This document shows positions 9,274 to 18,078 of a stretch of 64,000 nucleotides of DNA, in pieces. The stretch is from DASTSN01 sp035549175 (GTDB taxonomy: Bacteria > Bacteroidota > Bacteroidia > Chitinophagales > Chitinophagaceae), in the NCBI GenBank assembly GCA_035549175.1, contig DASZRL010000105.1, forward strand, positions 1 to 64,000, given 5' to 3'. Made by a program: the position numbers and the translations under genes. Within the stretch, counting starts at the first letter, position 1. Each line of letters begins with the position of its first letter. The notes beneath the pieces are model-generated. The model was not told the origin of the DNA, did no database searches, and was given only the letters and a program-made list of their open reading frames with translations.

Positions 9274-9307
9274 TTGTGGCAAGAAAAATCGCAAAACAGT
9301 ATATTTG
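9274..9307 (+). promoter_or_regulatory. Putative gldK promoter
   Basis: TTG at 9274-9276, a 23-base spacer and an exact TATATTTG (-7 consensus TAnnTTTG) at 9300-9307. It places the transcript start near 9313, so translation must begin at 9327 or 9333 rather than at the upstream in-frame ATG at 9252. Confidence 0.55.
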
Positions 9308-9326
9308 CCCAATACCCTTTAAGTGT

Positions 9327-10634
9327 ATGAACATGAAAAACCATTACACCTACCTATTGGCTGCGTTCGCAGCGACCACACTGTTCACCAGTTGTGGTAT
9401 CCTGGGAAAAAAGAACCAGGGCGGGACGCTGCCCAATGACGGCCAGGTTCATGGCATCGCACCGGGAAGCCGGTACGTGCTCCCCAAACCGCCCGGCATG
9501 GTGTACATTCCCCAGGGAACCTTTCACATGGGTCCCAGCGATGAAGATCCTGCCTATGCATTCAGCGCCCGGAACCGTTCCGTTTCCATCAGCGGGTTCT
9601 GGATGGATGCCACAGAAATCACCAACAACGAATACCGCCAATTTGTCTATTGGGTCCGCGATTCCGTGGCCGCCAAGAAACTGGGCTATGTAAAATCGGG
9701 GTCGGACGGGGTTGAATATGTGGACTGGGCCAAAATGAAGACCCTGAAGTGGAGCGATCCCAAGGTTATTGAGCAGCTCGGCCAGACCGATCTCATCCTT
9801 TCCCCGGAAGACCGCATTTTCGGCAAAAAGGAAATTGATCCTTCCAAACTGATTTATCATTCAGAGACCTTCAACCTGAAAGAAGCTGCCAAGCGGGAAA
9901 ATGCCGGCAAGCCCCGCTCCACGTTCATCGAAAAGACCGATACACCCATTTATCCCGATACCCTGTGCTGGATCCGCGACTTCTCGTATTCCTATAACGA
10001 GCCGATGACCCAGCGCTATTTCTCCCACCCCGCCTTTGGCAACTACCCGGTGGTAGGAGTAAACTGGAAGCAGGCCAATGCGTTTTGCGAATGGCGTACC
10101 CACTACCTGAATTCCTTCCTGGACTCCAAGAAGCGTCCCCAGGAATCCGCCTTCCGCCTGCCGACGGAGGCGCAGTGGGAATATGCCGCCCGCGGGGGCC
10201 GGTCCCAGTCCATGTTCCCCTGGGGTAACTATTACCTGCGCAACAAGAAGGGCTGTCTGCTGGCCAATTTCAAGCCGGGCCGCGGTAACTACCCTGAGGA
10301 CGGAGGCTTTTACACCGTCCGCGCGGACGCCTACTGGCCCAATGATTTCGGCCTGTACTGCATGGCCGGTAACGTAGCCGAATGGACCTCCTCGATCTAT
10401 TACGAAGGCTCCTATAACTTCCAACACGATATGAACCCCGATGTGCGCTGGAACGCCAAGGATTCCGATCCCCCGCTGATGAAGCGGAAGGTGATCCGCG
10501 GCGGCAGCTGGAAAGACGTCGGGTACTACCTGGAAACCAGCACCCGGACCTACGAGTACCAGGATTCTGCCAAATCCTATATCGGGTTCCGCAGTGTGAT
10601 CGACCTGCCCGCTGCTCCAAAGGGTCGCAGATAA
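9327..10634 (+). CDS. gldK: Gliding motility/T9SS lipoprotein GldK
   Basis: Outer-membrane-associated lipoprotein that forms the periplasmic ring of the type IX secretion system with GldN. The start MNMKNHYTYLLAAF gives a lipoprotein signal ending LFTSC. The mature part is a formylglycine-generating-enzyme-like (sulfatase-modifying factor) domain: PPGMVYIPQGTFHMGPSDED, VNWKQANAFCEWR, RLPTEAQWEYAARGG, MAGNVAEWTSS and KVIRGGSWKD. No catalytic role is expected. It is first of gldKLMN, though a hairpin terminator separates it from gldL. ATG at 9333 is an equally possible start. Confidence 0.95.
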   Translation: MNMKNHYTYLLAAFAATTLFTSCGILGKKNQGGTLPNDGQVHGIAPGSRYVLPKPPGMVYIPQGTFHMGPSDEDPAYAFSARNRSVSISGFWMDATEITNNEYRQFVYWVRDSVAAKKLGYVKSGSDGVEYVDWAKMKTLKWSDPKVIEQLGQTDLILSPEDRIFGKKEIDPSKLIYHSETFNLKEAAKRENAGKPRSTFIEKTDTPIYPDTLCWIRDFSYSYNEPMTQRYFSHPAFGNYPVVGVNWKQANAFCEWRTHYLNSFLDSKKRPQESAFRLPTEAQWEYAARGGRSQSMFPWGNYYLRNKKGCLLANFKPGRGNYPEDGGFYTVRADAYWPNDFGLYCMAGNVAEWTSSIYYEGSYNFQHDMNPDVRWNAKDSDPPLMKRKVIRGGSWKDVGYYLETSTRTYEYQDSAKSYIGFRSVIDLPAAPKGRR

Positions 10635-10642
10635 CCTACTGG

Positions 10643-10672
10643 AAAAAGAGGCCCCCGGCGGCCTCTTTTTTT
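10643..10672 (+). terminator. Intrinsic terminator between gldK and gldL
   Basis: Perfect 11-bp arms AAAAAGAGGCC (10643-10653) and GGCCTCTTTTT (10660-10670) around a 6-base loop, with the T run continuing to 10672. It is as good as any terminator in the window yet lies inside the gldKLMN series. Confidence 0.8.
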
Positions 10673-10740
10673 AAAATAATTTTCCGCTTTCCGCGTTAAA
10701 AGAGAGTATTAATTATTAAACCTATAAAAACGAACCCCTT

Positions 10741-11571
10741 ATGCTGTTCTTTAAAACACACAAAGGCCAATGGTGGCTTAATTTTTTGTTCAGCTTTTTC
10801 GCCGCAACCGTTATTGCCGGCGCCCTCTTCAAAATCCGTCACTGGAATTTCGCCGATGAAATGATCACAGCCGGTCTGCTGTGTGAGGTCATGGTGTTCC
10901 TGCTGATGGCATTTGTCGTTCCTCCGCCGGAAGAGTACCACTGGGAGCGCTTCTTCCCCAACCTGACCGAGCACCCCGACGTAGAACGCGCCCGTACCGG
11001 TAAATTCGAGATTACGCCCCTGGTAGCCGGAACCGGCTCCAACGGGAATCCCGCGCTGACCAAGCTGGACGAGATGCTGCGCGAAGCCGATATTACCCCG
11101 GCCAACCTGGGTCGCCTGAGCGAAAACTTCAAGAAACTGGGAACCACCGTCGGCAAGATGAGTGAAATCAGCGACGTGGTAGCTGCCACCGGGGATTACA
11201 CCGCCAAGACCAAGGAAGCTGCCGCCGCCCTGGGTACCATGAAGGAGGCCTACATGGGCGCTGCCAATACGGTTCAGCAGTTCAATTCGGCTGCCGAGGG
11301 TACCAAGCAGTTCCACGAGCAGGTCCAGGTCCTGACCAAGAACCTGTCCTCCCTCAACAGCATTTATGAACTGGAACTTCAGGATACCAACAACCACCTG
11401 AAGGCCATGAACAAGTTCTACAGCAACCTGGTACAGGCTTCCGACACGATGCAGAACAGCGTGGCTGATGCCAAGCAGGCACACGAGCAGATCGCCGTGC
11501 TGGCCAACAACCTGGGTCGTCTGAACCAGATCTACGGCAACATGCTCAGCGCTATGCAGGGCCGTGCCTAA
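10741..11571 (+). CDS. gldL: Gliding motility/T9SS motor protein GldL
   Basis: Inner-membrane half of the proton-driven motor that powers type IX secretion and gliding, forming a pentamer around the GldM dimer. Two N-terminal transmembrane helices are visible: LNFLFSFFAATVIAGALFK, whose Lys is in the helix end, and MITAGLLCEVMVFLLMAFVV. The conserved acidic residue of helix 2 (GLLCEVMVF) lies in the membrane. The cytoplasmic remainder (about 210 residues) is helical, with SENFKKLGTTVGKMSEISD and several AAxxxxxF heptad-like stretches. At 276 residues it is longer than F. johnsoniae GldL (about 215). Confidence 0.95.
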   Translation: MLFFKTHKGQWWLNFLFSFFAATVIAGALFKIRHWNFADEMITAGLLCEVMVFLLMAFVVPPPEEYHWERFFPNLTEHPDVERARTGKFEITPLVAGTGSNGNPALTKLDEMLREADITPANLGRLSENFKKLGTTVGKMSEISDVVAATGDYTAKTKEAAAALGTMKEAYMGAANTVQQFNSAAEGTKQFHEQVQVLTKNLSSLNSIYELELQDTNNHLKAMNKFYSNLVQASDTMQNSVADAKQAHEQIAVLANNLGRLNQIYGNMLSAMQGRA

Positions 11572-11673
11572 ATAAAATGATTTGATCACCATTGGATTCG
11601 TTCGTTTATAGAATAAAATCCGTATCCGAGTGATTTAGTCACCATTCGAAAAACCATTAAATTGTTATAAATC

Positions 11674-13200
11674 ATGTCCATACCTCGCGAACCGCGGCAG
11701 AAGATGATCAACATGATGTACCTGGTGCTGACAGCGATGCTGGCACTCAACGTCTCAGCGGAGATCCTCAATGCCTTTAAGACGGTTAACCACAGCCTGG
11801 AGACGACCAATACGACGATCAACAAGTCGACGGAAACCATCATGGCGTCCCTGGACCAGAAGAGGAGCGATCCGGCTACCGCCGAGAAAGCAAACTACTG
11901 GTACCCGAAGGCCAAATCGGTGACCGATATTTCCGGAGATGTATTCAAGTACATCGACAACCTGAAGACCCAGATCATGACCGAGGCCGGGGCTGATCCC
12001 GCCAAGGGCAAGCTGACCTTCAAGGAAGACAACCTGGATGTGGCTACCCGCATCATGGTGGAAAAGGGAGCCGGCAAGAAGCTGTACCAGATGCTGGATG
12101 AATACAAGAAAAAGGTCCTGTCGGTGGATCCGGCCATCAATGCCGAATTCCAGAACAGCCTGCCGATTGACCTGACGATGCCCAAGACGCAGAACAAGGG
12201 CAATAATACCTGGGAGGCCGCCTATTTCCGGATGGTGCCCACGGTAGCTGCCCTGACCATGCTCAGCAAGTTCCAGAACGACGTAAAAACCTCGGAGAAC
12301 CGGATTGTGGCCTTCTGTCACAACCAGGTAGGCCAGGTGGCCGTTCGTTTCGACACCTATGCCGCCATCATCGGCCAGAGTTCTTCCTACGTTCTGCCTA
12401 ACCAGTCCATTGACGTGACAGCCGGCGTGGGCGCCTTCAGCAAGGCTGCCAAACCCACTATCACGATTGGCGGGGTGACCGTGCCGATCGGGGAAGACGG
12501 CGCAGCCCACCAGAAGGTGACGGGCGGTTCCGTGGGAGAACATGAAGTTCCTGTTGTCATTCAGTATGTGGACCAGGAAGGCAAACAGCAGACCATCAGG
12601 GAGAGCGTAAAATATACCGTCGGCCAATCCAATGCAGCCGTGCAGCTGGACAAGATGAACGTACTGTTCATCGGGGTGGACAACCCGGTTACCGTTTCCG
12701 GTAGCGGAAGTACCAGCCAGCTGAAGGTGTCAATTAGCGGTGGCGGCGGCTCGCTCAGCGGAAGCAATGGCCATTACATTGCCCGCGTAAACCAGGAGAC
12801 TGACGAGTGCATCGTCAGCGTAACCACGCCGGATGGCAAGGTTACCCCGGTCAAGTTCCGCGTGCGTTCCATCCCGGATCCCAACCCCATGGTCGGCCAG
12901 TACGAGAGCGGTGACGTGCCTGCCTCCTACTTCAAGAGCCAGGCTGGGGTACGCGCCCTGGTTAAGAATTTCTTCTACGAGACACAATTTAACGTAACCG
13001 GTTTCCGTATAACCGGGGACGGGGAAGGTTTCGCAGATGGTATTGAGGAAAAGATCAATACGGGTGCTGCCTGGAAGGAAGCCCAGTCCGTGATCAACAA
13101 GTGCCGCCCGGGATCGTATATTGTCATCGACAATATCCGCGCCGTGGGCCCGGACGGACGCTCCAGGAAACTGTCTCCGTTGGTATTTAACTTAAAATAG
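11674..13200 (+). CDS. gldM: Gliding motility/T9SS protein GldM
   Basis: Periplasm-spanning shaft of the type IX motor. It has an N-terminal transmembrane helix (MINMMYLVLTAMLALNVSAEIL) whose start lies inside the GldL ring, followed by a long periplasmic part made of helical and Ig-like domains. PIGEDGAAHQK, VDNPVTVSGSG and FRVRSIPDPNPMVG mark the last Ig-like domains that contact GldK/N. The 508 residues are normal. The 102-base gap after gldL is AT-rich and carries the octamer TCACCATT twice (near 11585 and 11639); its meaning is unknown. Confidence 0.96.
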   Translation: MSIPREPRQKMINMMYLVLTAMLALNVSAEILNAFKTVNHSLETTNTTINKSTETIMASLDQKRSDPATAEKANYWYPKAKSVTDISGDVFKYIDNLKTQIMTEAGADPAKGKLTFKEDNLDVATRIMVEKGAGKKLYQMLDEYKKKVLSVDPAINAEFQNSLPIDLTMPKTQNKGNNTWEAAYFRMVPTVAALTMLSKFQNDVKTSENRIVAFCHNQVGQVAVRFDTYAAIIGQSSSYVLPNQSIDVTAGVGAFSKAAKPTITIGGVTVPIGEDGAAHQKVTGGSVGEHEVPVVIQYVDQEGKQQTIRESVKYTVGQSNAAVQLDKMNVLFIGVDNPVTVSGSGSTSQLKVSISGGGGSLSGSNGHYIARVNQETDECIVSVTTPDGKVTPVKFRVRSIPDPNPMVGQYESGDVPASYFKSQAGVRALVKNFFYETQFNVTGFRITGDGEGFADGIEEKINTGAAWKEAQSVINKCRPGSYIVIDNIRAVGPDGRSRKLSPLVFNLK

Positions 13201-13213
13201 TAAAAGTCTAGTG

Positions 13214-14254
13214 ATGAGAACTCAGCTCGTAAAAGGCCTGGTATTGGTGATCGCCCTGGGGGCCGTCGTTCTGAACGCCGACGCCCAGCGCCGGGGCCGC
13301 AGCAAACGCCCGGCCGGCAACACCCAGCAGCAGCCGCAGAACCAGCAGGAGCAGCAGCAGCAGAATAACAATGCCCCTGCGAAGTATAATCCCTACGGCA
13401 ACGTGCCGATTGAGATGGGCCCCCGCGTGGGCGGTTTCAACGACACGATCAAGCCGTCCATGCGGAATGACGGGGCGCTGGAAAAGACCGTATTCAAGGA
13501 CAGGATTCCCCTGCCCTATGAGTACCTGCGGGCTGACGATGCCCTCTTCACCGAGCGGGTATGGCGGGAAATCGACGTACGGGAAAAGATCAATCTTCCT
13601 TTCCAGTATAAGGCGGAAGATGATAACGGCAGCCAGCGTTTCATCAATATCCTGGTGAATGCGGTGCGTTCCGGCAAGGTGACGGCTTTCAGCCCGGACG
13701 ACGACCGGTTTACCACACCGCTGGATTCAACCCAGTTCGAAAGAATCATGAGCGGGGGCGGCCAGTGTGATACCAACGCCGTCTATGACCTGAATGACCC
13801 TACCAAAATCGTCAAGTACGTGGTCAACTGCAGCTCCCTGAACCCCGACGAAATCGTCAAGTACCGGATCAAGGAAGATTGGGTATTTGACCGGGAAGCC
13901 AGCCGCATGTTCTGCCGCATCATCGGCATCGCGCCCTGCAAGGTGCAGTATGCTGCCGACGGCAAGACCGAACGCGGCGTCAGCGTCCTGTTCTGGATCT
14001 ATTATCCGGATATCCGGGCCACCCTGGCCAGGTCGGAAGTCTATAATCCCAAAAACATGGGGATGGGTCGCCTGACCTGGGAGGAGTTGTTCGAGACCCG
14101 GATGTTTGGCTCCTATATTATCAAGTCCACGATGGATAATCCCCAGAACCGTTATATCAGGCAGTATGTCAAGGATCCGATCCTGGCCCTGCTGGAAGGG
14201 GACAATATCAAGGACAAGATTTTCAATTACGAGCAGAACCTCTGGTCCTACTAA
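13214..14254 (+). CDS. gldN: Gliding motility/T9SS protein GldN
   Basis: Periplasmic partner of GldK in the type IX secretion ring. A signal peptide (MRTQLVKGLVLVIALGAVV...ADAQ) is followed by a Gln/Asn-rich linker (about residues 33-55, NTQQQPQNQQEQQQQNNN in part) and then the conserved domain: DDALFTERVWREIDVREKINLPF, VLFWIYYPDIRATLARSEVYNP and LTWEELFETRMFGSYI. ATG 13214 is preferred to the GTG at 13211. It starts 13 bases after gldM and is closed by a strong terminator, so it is last in the operon. Confidence 0.95.
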   Translation: MRTQLVKGLVLVIALGAVVLNADAQRRGRSKRPAGNTQQQPQNQQEQQQQNNNAPAKYNPYGNVPIEMGPRVGGFNDTIKPSMRNDGALEKTVFKDRIPLPYEYLRADDALFTERVWREIDVREKINLPFQYKAEDDNGSQRFINILVNAVRSGKVTAFSPDDDRFTTPLDSTQFERIMSGGGQCDTNAVYDLNDPTKIVKYVVNCSSLNPDEIVKYRIKEDWVFDREASRMFCRIIGIAPCKVQYAADGKTERGVSVLFWIYYPDIRATLARSEVYNPKNMGMGRLTWEELFETRMFGSYIIKSTMDNPQNRYIRQYVKDPILALLEGDNIKDKIFNYEQNLWSY

Positions 14255-14271
14255 CGGAATCATATCTTTCA

Positions 14272-14304
14272 AAAAAAACCTCCGGGGATCCCGGAGGTTT
14301 TTTT
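14272..14304 (+). terminator. Intrinsic terminator after gldN
   Basis: Stem CCTCCGG (14279-14285) with CCGGAGG (14291-14297), flanked by a seven-A run and a seven-T run that extend the pairing to 14 bp. It ends the gld operon. The 167 bases from here to the uvrC stop are AT-rich with no recognised feature. Confidence 0.88.
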
Positions 14305-14471
14305 ATGCCTAAATCATTCAGCATAAAAAGATTAAAAAAAATTGAAAAATCGTAAATATCCTAATAGGTAATTACGGGAAATGTTGTATTTTCGTTACGG
14401 TTTTTCATAGGATATTGGATTTTAAAAACGGGGCTGGATTTCTATCCGGGCCCCATTTTTTTTGCCCTGCC

Positions 14472-16298
14472 TTAATCCCTCTCCTGCTTCTTTTCCTCCG
14501 GGTGCCAATACGAAAAAATCAGAGCGGCTTTCGCCTTGCCGACCACGGCCGCCAGAGCTTCCTCCGGCTGCTGGCGGATCCTTGCAATACTTCGGAATGT
14601 CTGCAATAGCCGGTCGGCCGTGGATTTGCCGATACCCGGTATGTCTTCCAGTTCGTTGTGAAAAGTTCCCTGGCTGCGTTTTTTCCGGTGAAACGTGATG
14701 CCGAACCGATGCACTTCGTCCCGGATGCGCCGCACCAGGTGAAGGGCCGGGCTGTTATAGGGCAGTTTCAGGGATTGCTGGTCTCCCAGGAAAAACAGCT
14801 CCTCCTCGTTCTTGGCCAGGCCCACCAGGGTGGTTCGCCCGCTGAGCCCCAGTTCCTGCATGGCTTCGGCAGCGGCATGCAACTGCCCCTTCCCGCCATC
14901 GATAATCACCAGCTGGGGGAACGGCTGACCTTCCTGGTCCAAGCGCTTGTACCGCCTGTAAACAGCTTCCTTCATGGTGGCAAAGTCATTAATCCCCTCC
15001 ACCGTCCGGACGTTAAAATGCCGGTAATCCGCCTTGGAGGGTATGCCATTGCGAAAACAAACCATGGCGGAAACCGGGTAGCTGCCCTGGAAATTGGAGT
15101 TATCGAAGCATTCAATATGTACCGGCAGTTCCTGCAGCTGCAGGGCCTCCTGCAGTTCCCGGAGAACCTGGCGCTCGGCCGGCCGCGTGGCAGGTTGCAG
15201 TTGCAGGCGGGCTTTATCCCTGACCTCTTCGATATAATGATTGGCATTTTTCAGGGACAGGTCCAGGAGCTTGCGGCGGTCTCCCGCCTTGGGATGGGTT
15301 ACCGTAACGCCATCAGGCGCATAGTCCATGGGAAATGGCACGACGATTTCCGGGGCCTCGCTGTTGAAGGTGCTGCGCAGGCTGGCCACCGCGAAGCCCA
15401 GCACTTCCTCCTCCGGTTCATCCAGGTGGGTCTGCAGGCGGATGGTCTGCGTCTGGACAATGGTGCCGTTGCGCACCATCAGGTAGTTGACGTAGGCGAG
15501 ATCGGCTTCCCGGACCAGGGAAAACACATCCACATCTCCCAGCCTGGCATTGACGATTACGGAGCGGGCCCGGTAATTTTCCAGGAAATCGATTTTGCGG
15601 CGGATCAATTCCGCCTTTTCGAAGGCCATGTTTTCCGCCTCCCGCTTCATTTCCGCCCGGAAATGCTGGATCACGGGGGCCAGGTTCCCTTTCAGCAAGT
15701 GGCGGACCTGCTGGAGGGATTCGGCATAGTCCTCGGCCGTCTGGAAGCCCTCACAGGGACCCTTGCAGTTGCCCAGGTGGTATTCCAGGCACACTTTGAA
15801 CCTGCCCCGCTCGATATTGCGGGCGGTCAGATTGAGCGAGCAGGTCCGCAGCGGCACCGTCTGCCGGATGAATTCCAGCAGTTCGCGGACCTTGCCCACG
15901 CTGGTGAAGGGACCCAGGTATTCCGAACCGTCCGGGATCCTGCGGCGGGTCAGGAAAACGCGGGGAAACGGCTCGTTCTTGATGACGATAAAGGGATAGC
16001 TCTTGTCGTCCTTGAGATTGATATTGAAGCGGGGCTGGAACTGCTTGATCAGGGCATTTTCCAGCAAGAAGGCGTCCTGCTCGCTGTCCACGATGGTAAA
16101 CTCGATGCGGGCAATGCGCTGTACCAGTTCATGGGTCTTGTAGCTGGTCAGGGTCTTGGAAAAATAGGAACTGACCCGCTTGCGCAGGTTCTTGGCCTTC
16201 CCTACGTACAGTAATTCACCGGAGCTGTCAAAATACTTGTAGATCCCCGGATCCTGGGGAATGCCGGGTGCCATATGCTGAAATTCCGCCGAGGTCAC
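14472..16298 (-). CDS. uvrC: Excinuclease ABC subunit C
   Basis: Nuclease of nucleotide excision repair; makes the 3' and 5' cuts beside a UvrB-bound lesion. The GIY-YIG domain is at the N-terminus (GIY at 18-20, YVG at 31-33, then KAKNLRKRV). The cysteine-rich CLEYHLGNCKGPCEG segment, a UVR motif (KAELIRRKIDFLENY), the RNase H-like half (HIECFDNSNFQGSYPVSAMV and LVIIDGGKGQL) and a C-terminal helix-hairpin-helix (LEDIPGIGKSTADRLL) follow. The 608 residues are full length. It starts one base after the downstream end of the next upstream lipoprotein gene, so the two are probably co-transcribed. Confidence 0.95.
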   Translation of the reverse strand: MTSAEFQHMAPGIPQDPGIYKYFDSSGELLYVGKAKNLRKRVSSYFSKTLTSYKTHELVQRIARIEFTIVDSEQDAFLLENALIKQFQPRFNINLKDDKSYPFIVIKNEPFPRVFLTRRRIPDGSEYLGPFTSVGKVRELLEFIRQTVPLRTCSLNLTARNIERGRFKVCLEYHLGNCKGPCEGFQTAEDYAESLQQVRHLLKGNLAPVIQHFRAEMKREAENMAFEKAELIRRKIDFLENYRARSVIVNARLGDVDVFSLVREADLAYVNYLMVRNGTIVQTQTIRLQTHLDEPEEEVLGFAVASLRSTFNSEAPEIVVPFPMDYAPDGVTVTHPKAGDRRKLLDLSLKNANHYIEEVRDKARLQLQPATRPAERQVLRELQEALQLQELPVHIECFDNSNFQGSYPVSAMVCFRNGIPSKADYRHFNVRTVEGINDFATMKEAVYRRYKRLDQEGQPFPQLVIIDGGKGQLHAAAEAMQELGLSGRTTLVGLAKNEEELFFLGDQQSLKLPYNSPALHLVRRIRDEVHRFGITFHRKKRSQGTFHNELEDIPGIGKSTADRLLQTFRSIARIRQQPEEALAAVVGKAKAALIFSYWHPEEKKQERD

Positions 16299-16853
16299 TT
16301 ATTCCCAATTGATTTTCAGTGTATTATTCTGTTCAGGCTTGCCAGGACGATCCACCGTGGTAGCTATCTGGAAACCCTGGTTGACCTGCCAGAGCATCTT
16401 CTTACTTACGGTGCTGTCCCCGGCATTCACCACCTGGTCGATGTACACGGTGTGAACCTGGTCAGGGCCGTCCACGCCGGGGGTAATATTGACTTCCTCC
16501 CGCTGGATGGGGAGGCTTTTATCAACAGGCAGGTAAGTAATCACCACCCGGTTGAGGGTCTGGTCAAAGAATTTGGTCTCCTGGTATTTACCCGCATAGG
16601 ATGGCTGCGACAGATCCGGGAGTTCCAGGAAGTCCCGGGCATAACCCCGGAACGCTTCCCGCTTGATATAGGTGGTGTCCGACAGGCTGTCGTGGCTTTG
16701 AATCAGGGTAAGCTGGTACAGGGAGGTATCCACCTGGGCCACCTGGCTTTTCAGGAAGGAAAGAACGGGGAAAAAGGCCTCCTTTTTTTCCGACCTGCTC
16801 TGGCAGGACGCTAGCAGGAGCAGGGCTGCCGGCAGGTAAAGCATGCGTTTCAT
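16299..16853 (-). CDS. Hypothetical lipoprotein, 184 residues
   Basis: I do not recognise the family. It begins with a lipoprotein signal (MKRMLYLPAALLLLASC, Cys17). The mature part is about 165 residues with mixed strands: TSLYQLTLIQSHDSLSDTTY, NRVVITYLPVDKSLPIQREE, QVHTVYIDQVV and WQVNQGFQIATTV. This suggests a small beta-rich fold made of repeated strand pairs. It ends immediately before uvrC, but the pairing looks positional rather than functional. An upstream TAATTTTA resembles a -7 box. Confidence 0.7.
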   Translation of the reverse strand: MKRMLYLPAALLLLASCQSRSEKKEAFFPVLSFLKSQVAQVDTSLYQLTLIQSHDSLSDTTYIKREAFRGYARDFLELPDLSQPSYAGKYQETKFFDQTLNRVVITYLPVDKSLPIQREEVNITPGVDGPDQVHTVYIDQVVNAGDSTVSKKMLWQVNQGFQIATTVDRPGKPEQNNTLKINWE

Positions 16854-16880
16854 GGCCTAAAATTAGGAGTTGCCGGCCGA

Positions 16881-17915
16881 TTAAAAGTTGAGCACCATGA
16901 CTTTTGTCCCCCCGTATCCGGCACCCAGGATCATAACCTGGTGGTCATTGATGCGGGCCAAGGCCGAAAAGGTAAGCGCCAGGCCAGGTGAAAAGATTTT
17001 TCGCTGCCAGGTCGACCAGTTATCATTGGTTACCAGCAGGTCCCCATAGGGATAGAATCCCTGGTCCTCGTAATGAGAGCCCACCCCGATACAGCGCTGG
17101 TCATCGAGGTATAGCAGTTTGCGGGCCATCACCGGCTTGCGGATGATGTTTTCCTGGTGATCGAGGTCCACGAGACTGTCCGGGGAGCGTTCGACCAGGG
17201 ACTGGTTTGGCGGGAAATACAGGTCATACAGATAGCCGGCCCCTTCCAGGTGCAGGCTGTCCCAGGTCCGGCCCCCGTCGCGGGTCCGGAAATATCCGCC
17301 CAGGTAGCTGCTGGCATAGCCTGTCCGGCCATCCCGGAACCCGACGTCCTGAAACATCCTGAACCCAGGAGATTTCAGGGAGGACCAGTGTTCCCCGCCG
17401 TCCGTGGTCCGGATGAACAGGTTCTTGCCCGTGATAAACCCCCGCCGGCTATCCAGAAAATACATCCCGTACGGACACGCCAGGGCCTCCAGGCGGATGA
17501 CCCGCCAGTGCAGGCCGCCATCTGTTGTTTTTAACAGGCACCCTCCGGCCTGGTCTCCACTGATCAGATTGCCGGTCTTTTCATCCGTAAACTGCATCCT
17601 GGCCACAGGCGTGGATACGGGCAGGGGAATCGTTACCCAGTGGCGTCCGCCGTCCGTAGTCCGGGCCAGCCAGCCCGGTGCTGCGGCTAAACCTGTGCGT
17701 TCATTGGTAAATACCAGGCCGCTGTACAGGGCATCCGGCAGGTCCGTATCCAGGGTCTTCAGGCTGTCGAGACACAGCGGGCGGACCCTTGCCCGCGGAA
17801 AATTCAGATCCTTTTTGGAACAGGCAGCTATCAGCAGGCCAGCAGCCAGGTAAACCAGTCCGCAAAGGACGAGGTGCATTCCGGCCGGCTTTTTAAGGTG
17901 AGAAGGGTATGCCAT
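16881..17915 (-). CDS. Ycf48/BNR-repeat lipoprotein
   Basis: Predicted lipid-anchored beta-propeller. The frame is open 37 codons further upstream, but MAYPSHLKKPAG... (17915) or MHLVLCGLVYLAAGLLIAAC (17879) provide the lipoprotein signal. Four Asp-box/Ycf48-like blades are readable as TTDGGRHWVTIPL, TTDGGLHWRVIRL, TTDGGEHWSSLKS and TRDGGRTWDSLHL. Sequences of this type occur in photosystem assembly factor Ycf48 and in sialidase-like BNR proteins; here no active-site residues of sialidases are seen, so a scaffold or binding role is likelier. It is 28 bases upstream of the 16299-16853 lipoprotein gene and co-directional. Confidence 0.75.
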   Translation of the reverse strand: MAYPSHLKKPAGMHLVLCGLVYLAAGLLIAACSKKDLNFPRARVRPLCLDSLKTLDTDLPDALYSGLVFTNERTGLAAAPGWLARTTDGGRHWVTIPLPVSTPVARMQFTDEKTGNLISGDQAGGCLLKTTDGGLHWRVIRLEALACPYGMYFLDSRRGFITGKNLFIRTTDGGEHWSSLKSPGFRMFQDVGFRDGRTGYASSYLGGYFRTRDGGRTWDSLHLEGAGYLYDLYFPPNQSLVERSPDSLVDLDHQENIIRKPVMARKLLYLDDQRCIGVGSHYEDQGFYPYGDLLVTNDNWSTWQRKIFSPGLALTFSALARINDHQVMILGAGYGGTKVMVLNF

Positions 17916-18078
17916 GGGTATACCGGTGCTGACAGACGGGGCCAGGGTATCGTTGCAGCAGGGAGGCTGCCGGGAAGCAGAATCGGTATACCAGGCAAAG
18001 TCCCGGCGCAGGGCCGGGACCGCCAATCAAACAGCAGGTAGTATGGGTTTCCGCAGGCCTTATTAATCTGGCCGGCTA

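Noticed and set aside
9252..9326. Upstream in-frame start for gldK
   Set aside because: It lies before the TTG/TATATTTG promoter and would add a non-signal extension ahead of the lipoprotein signal.
14658..16214. Long open frame of 518 codons antisense to uvrC
   Set aside because: uvrC on the minus strand has every domain motif; the antisense frame is a shadow caused by GC-rich third codon positions and has no recognisable domain.
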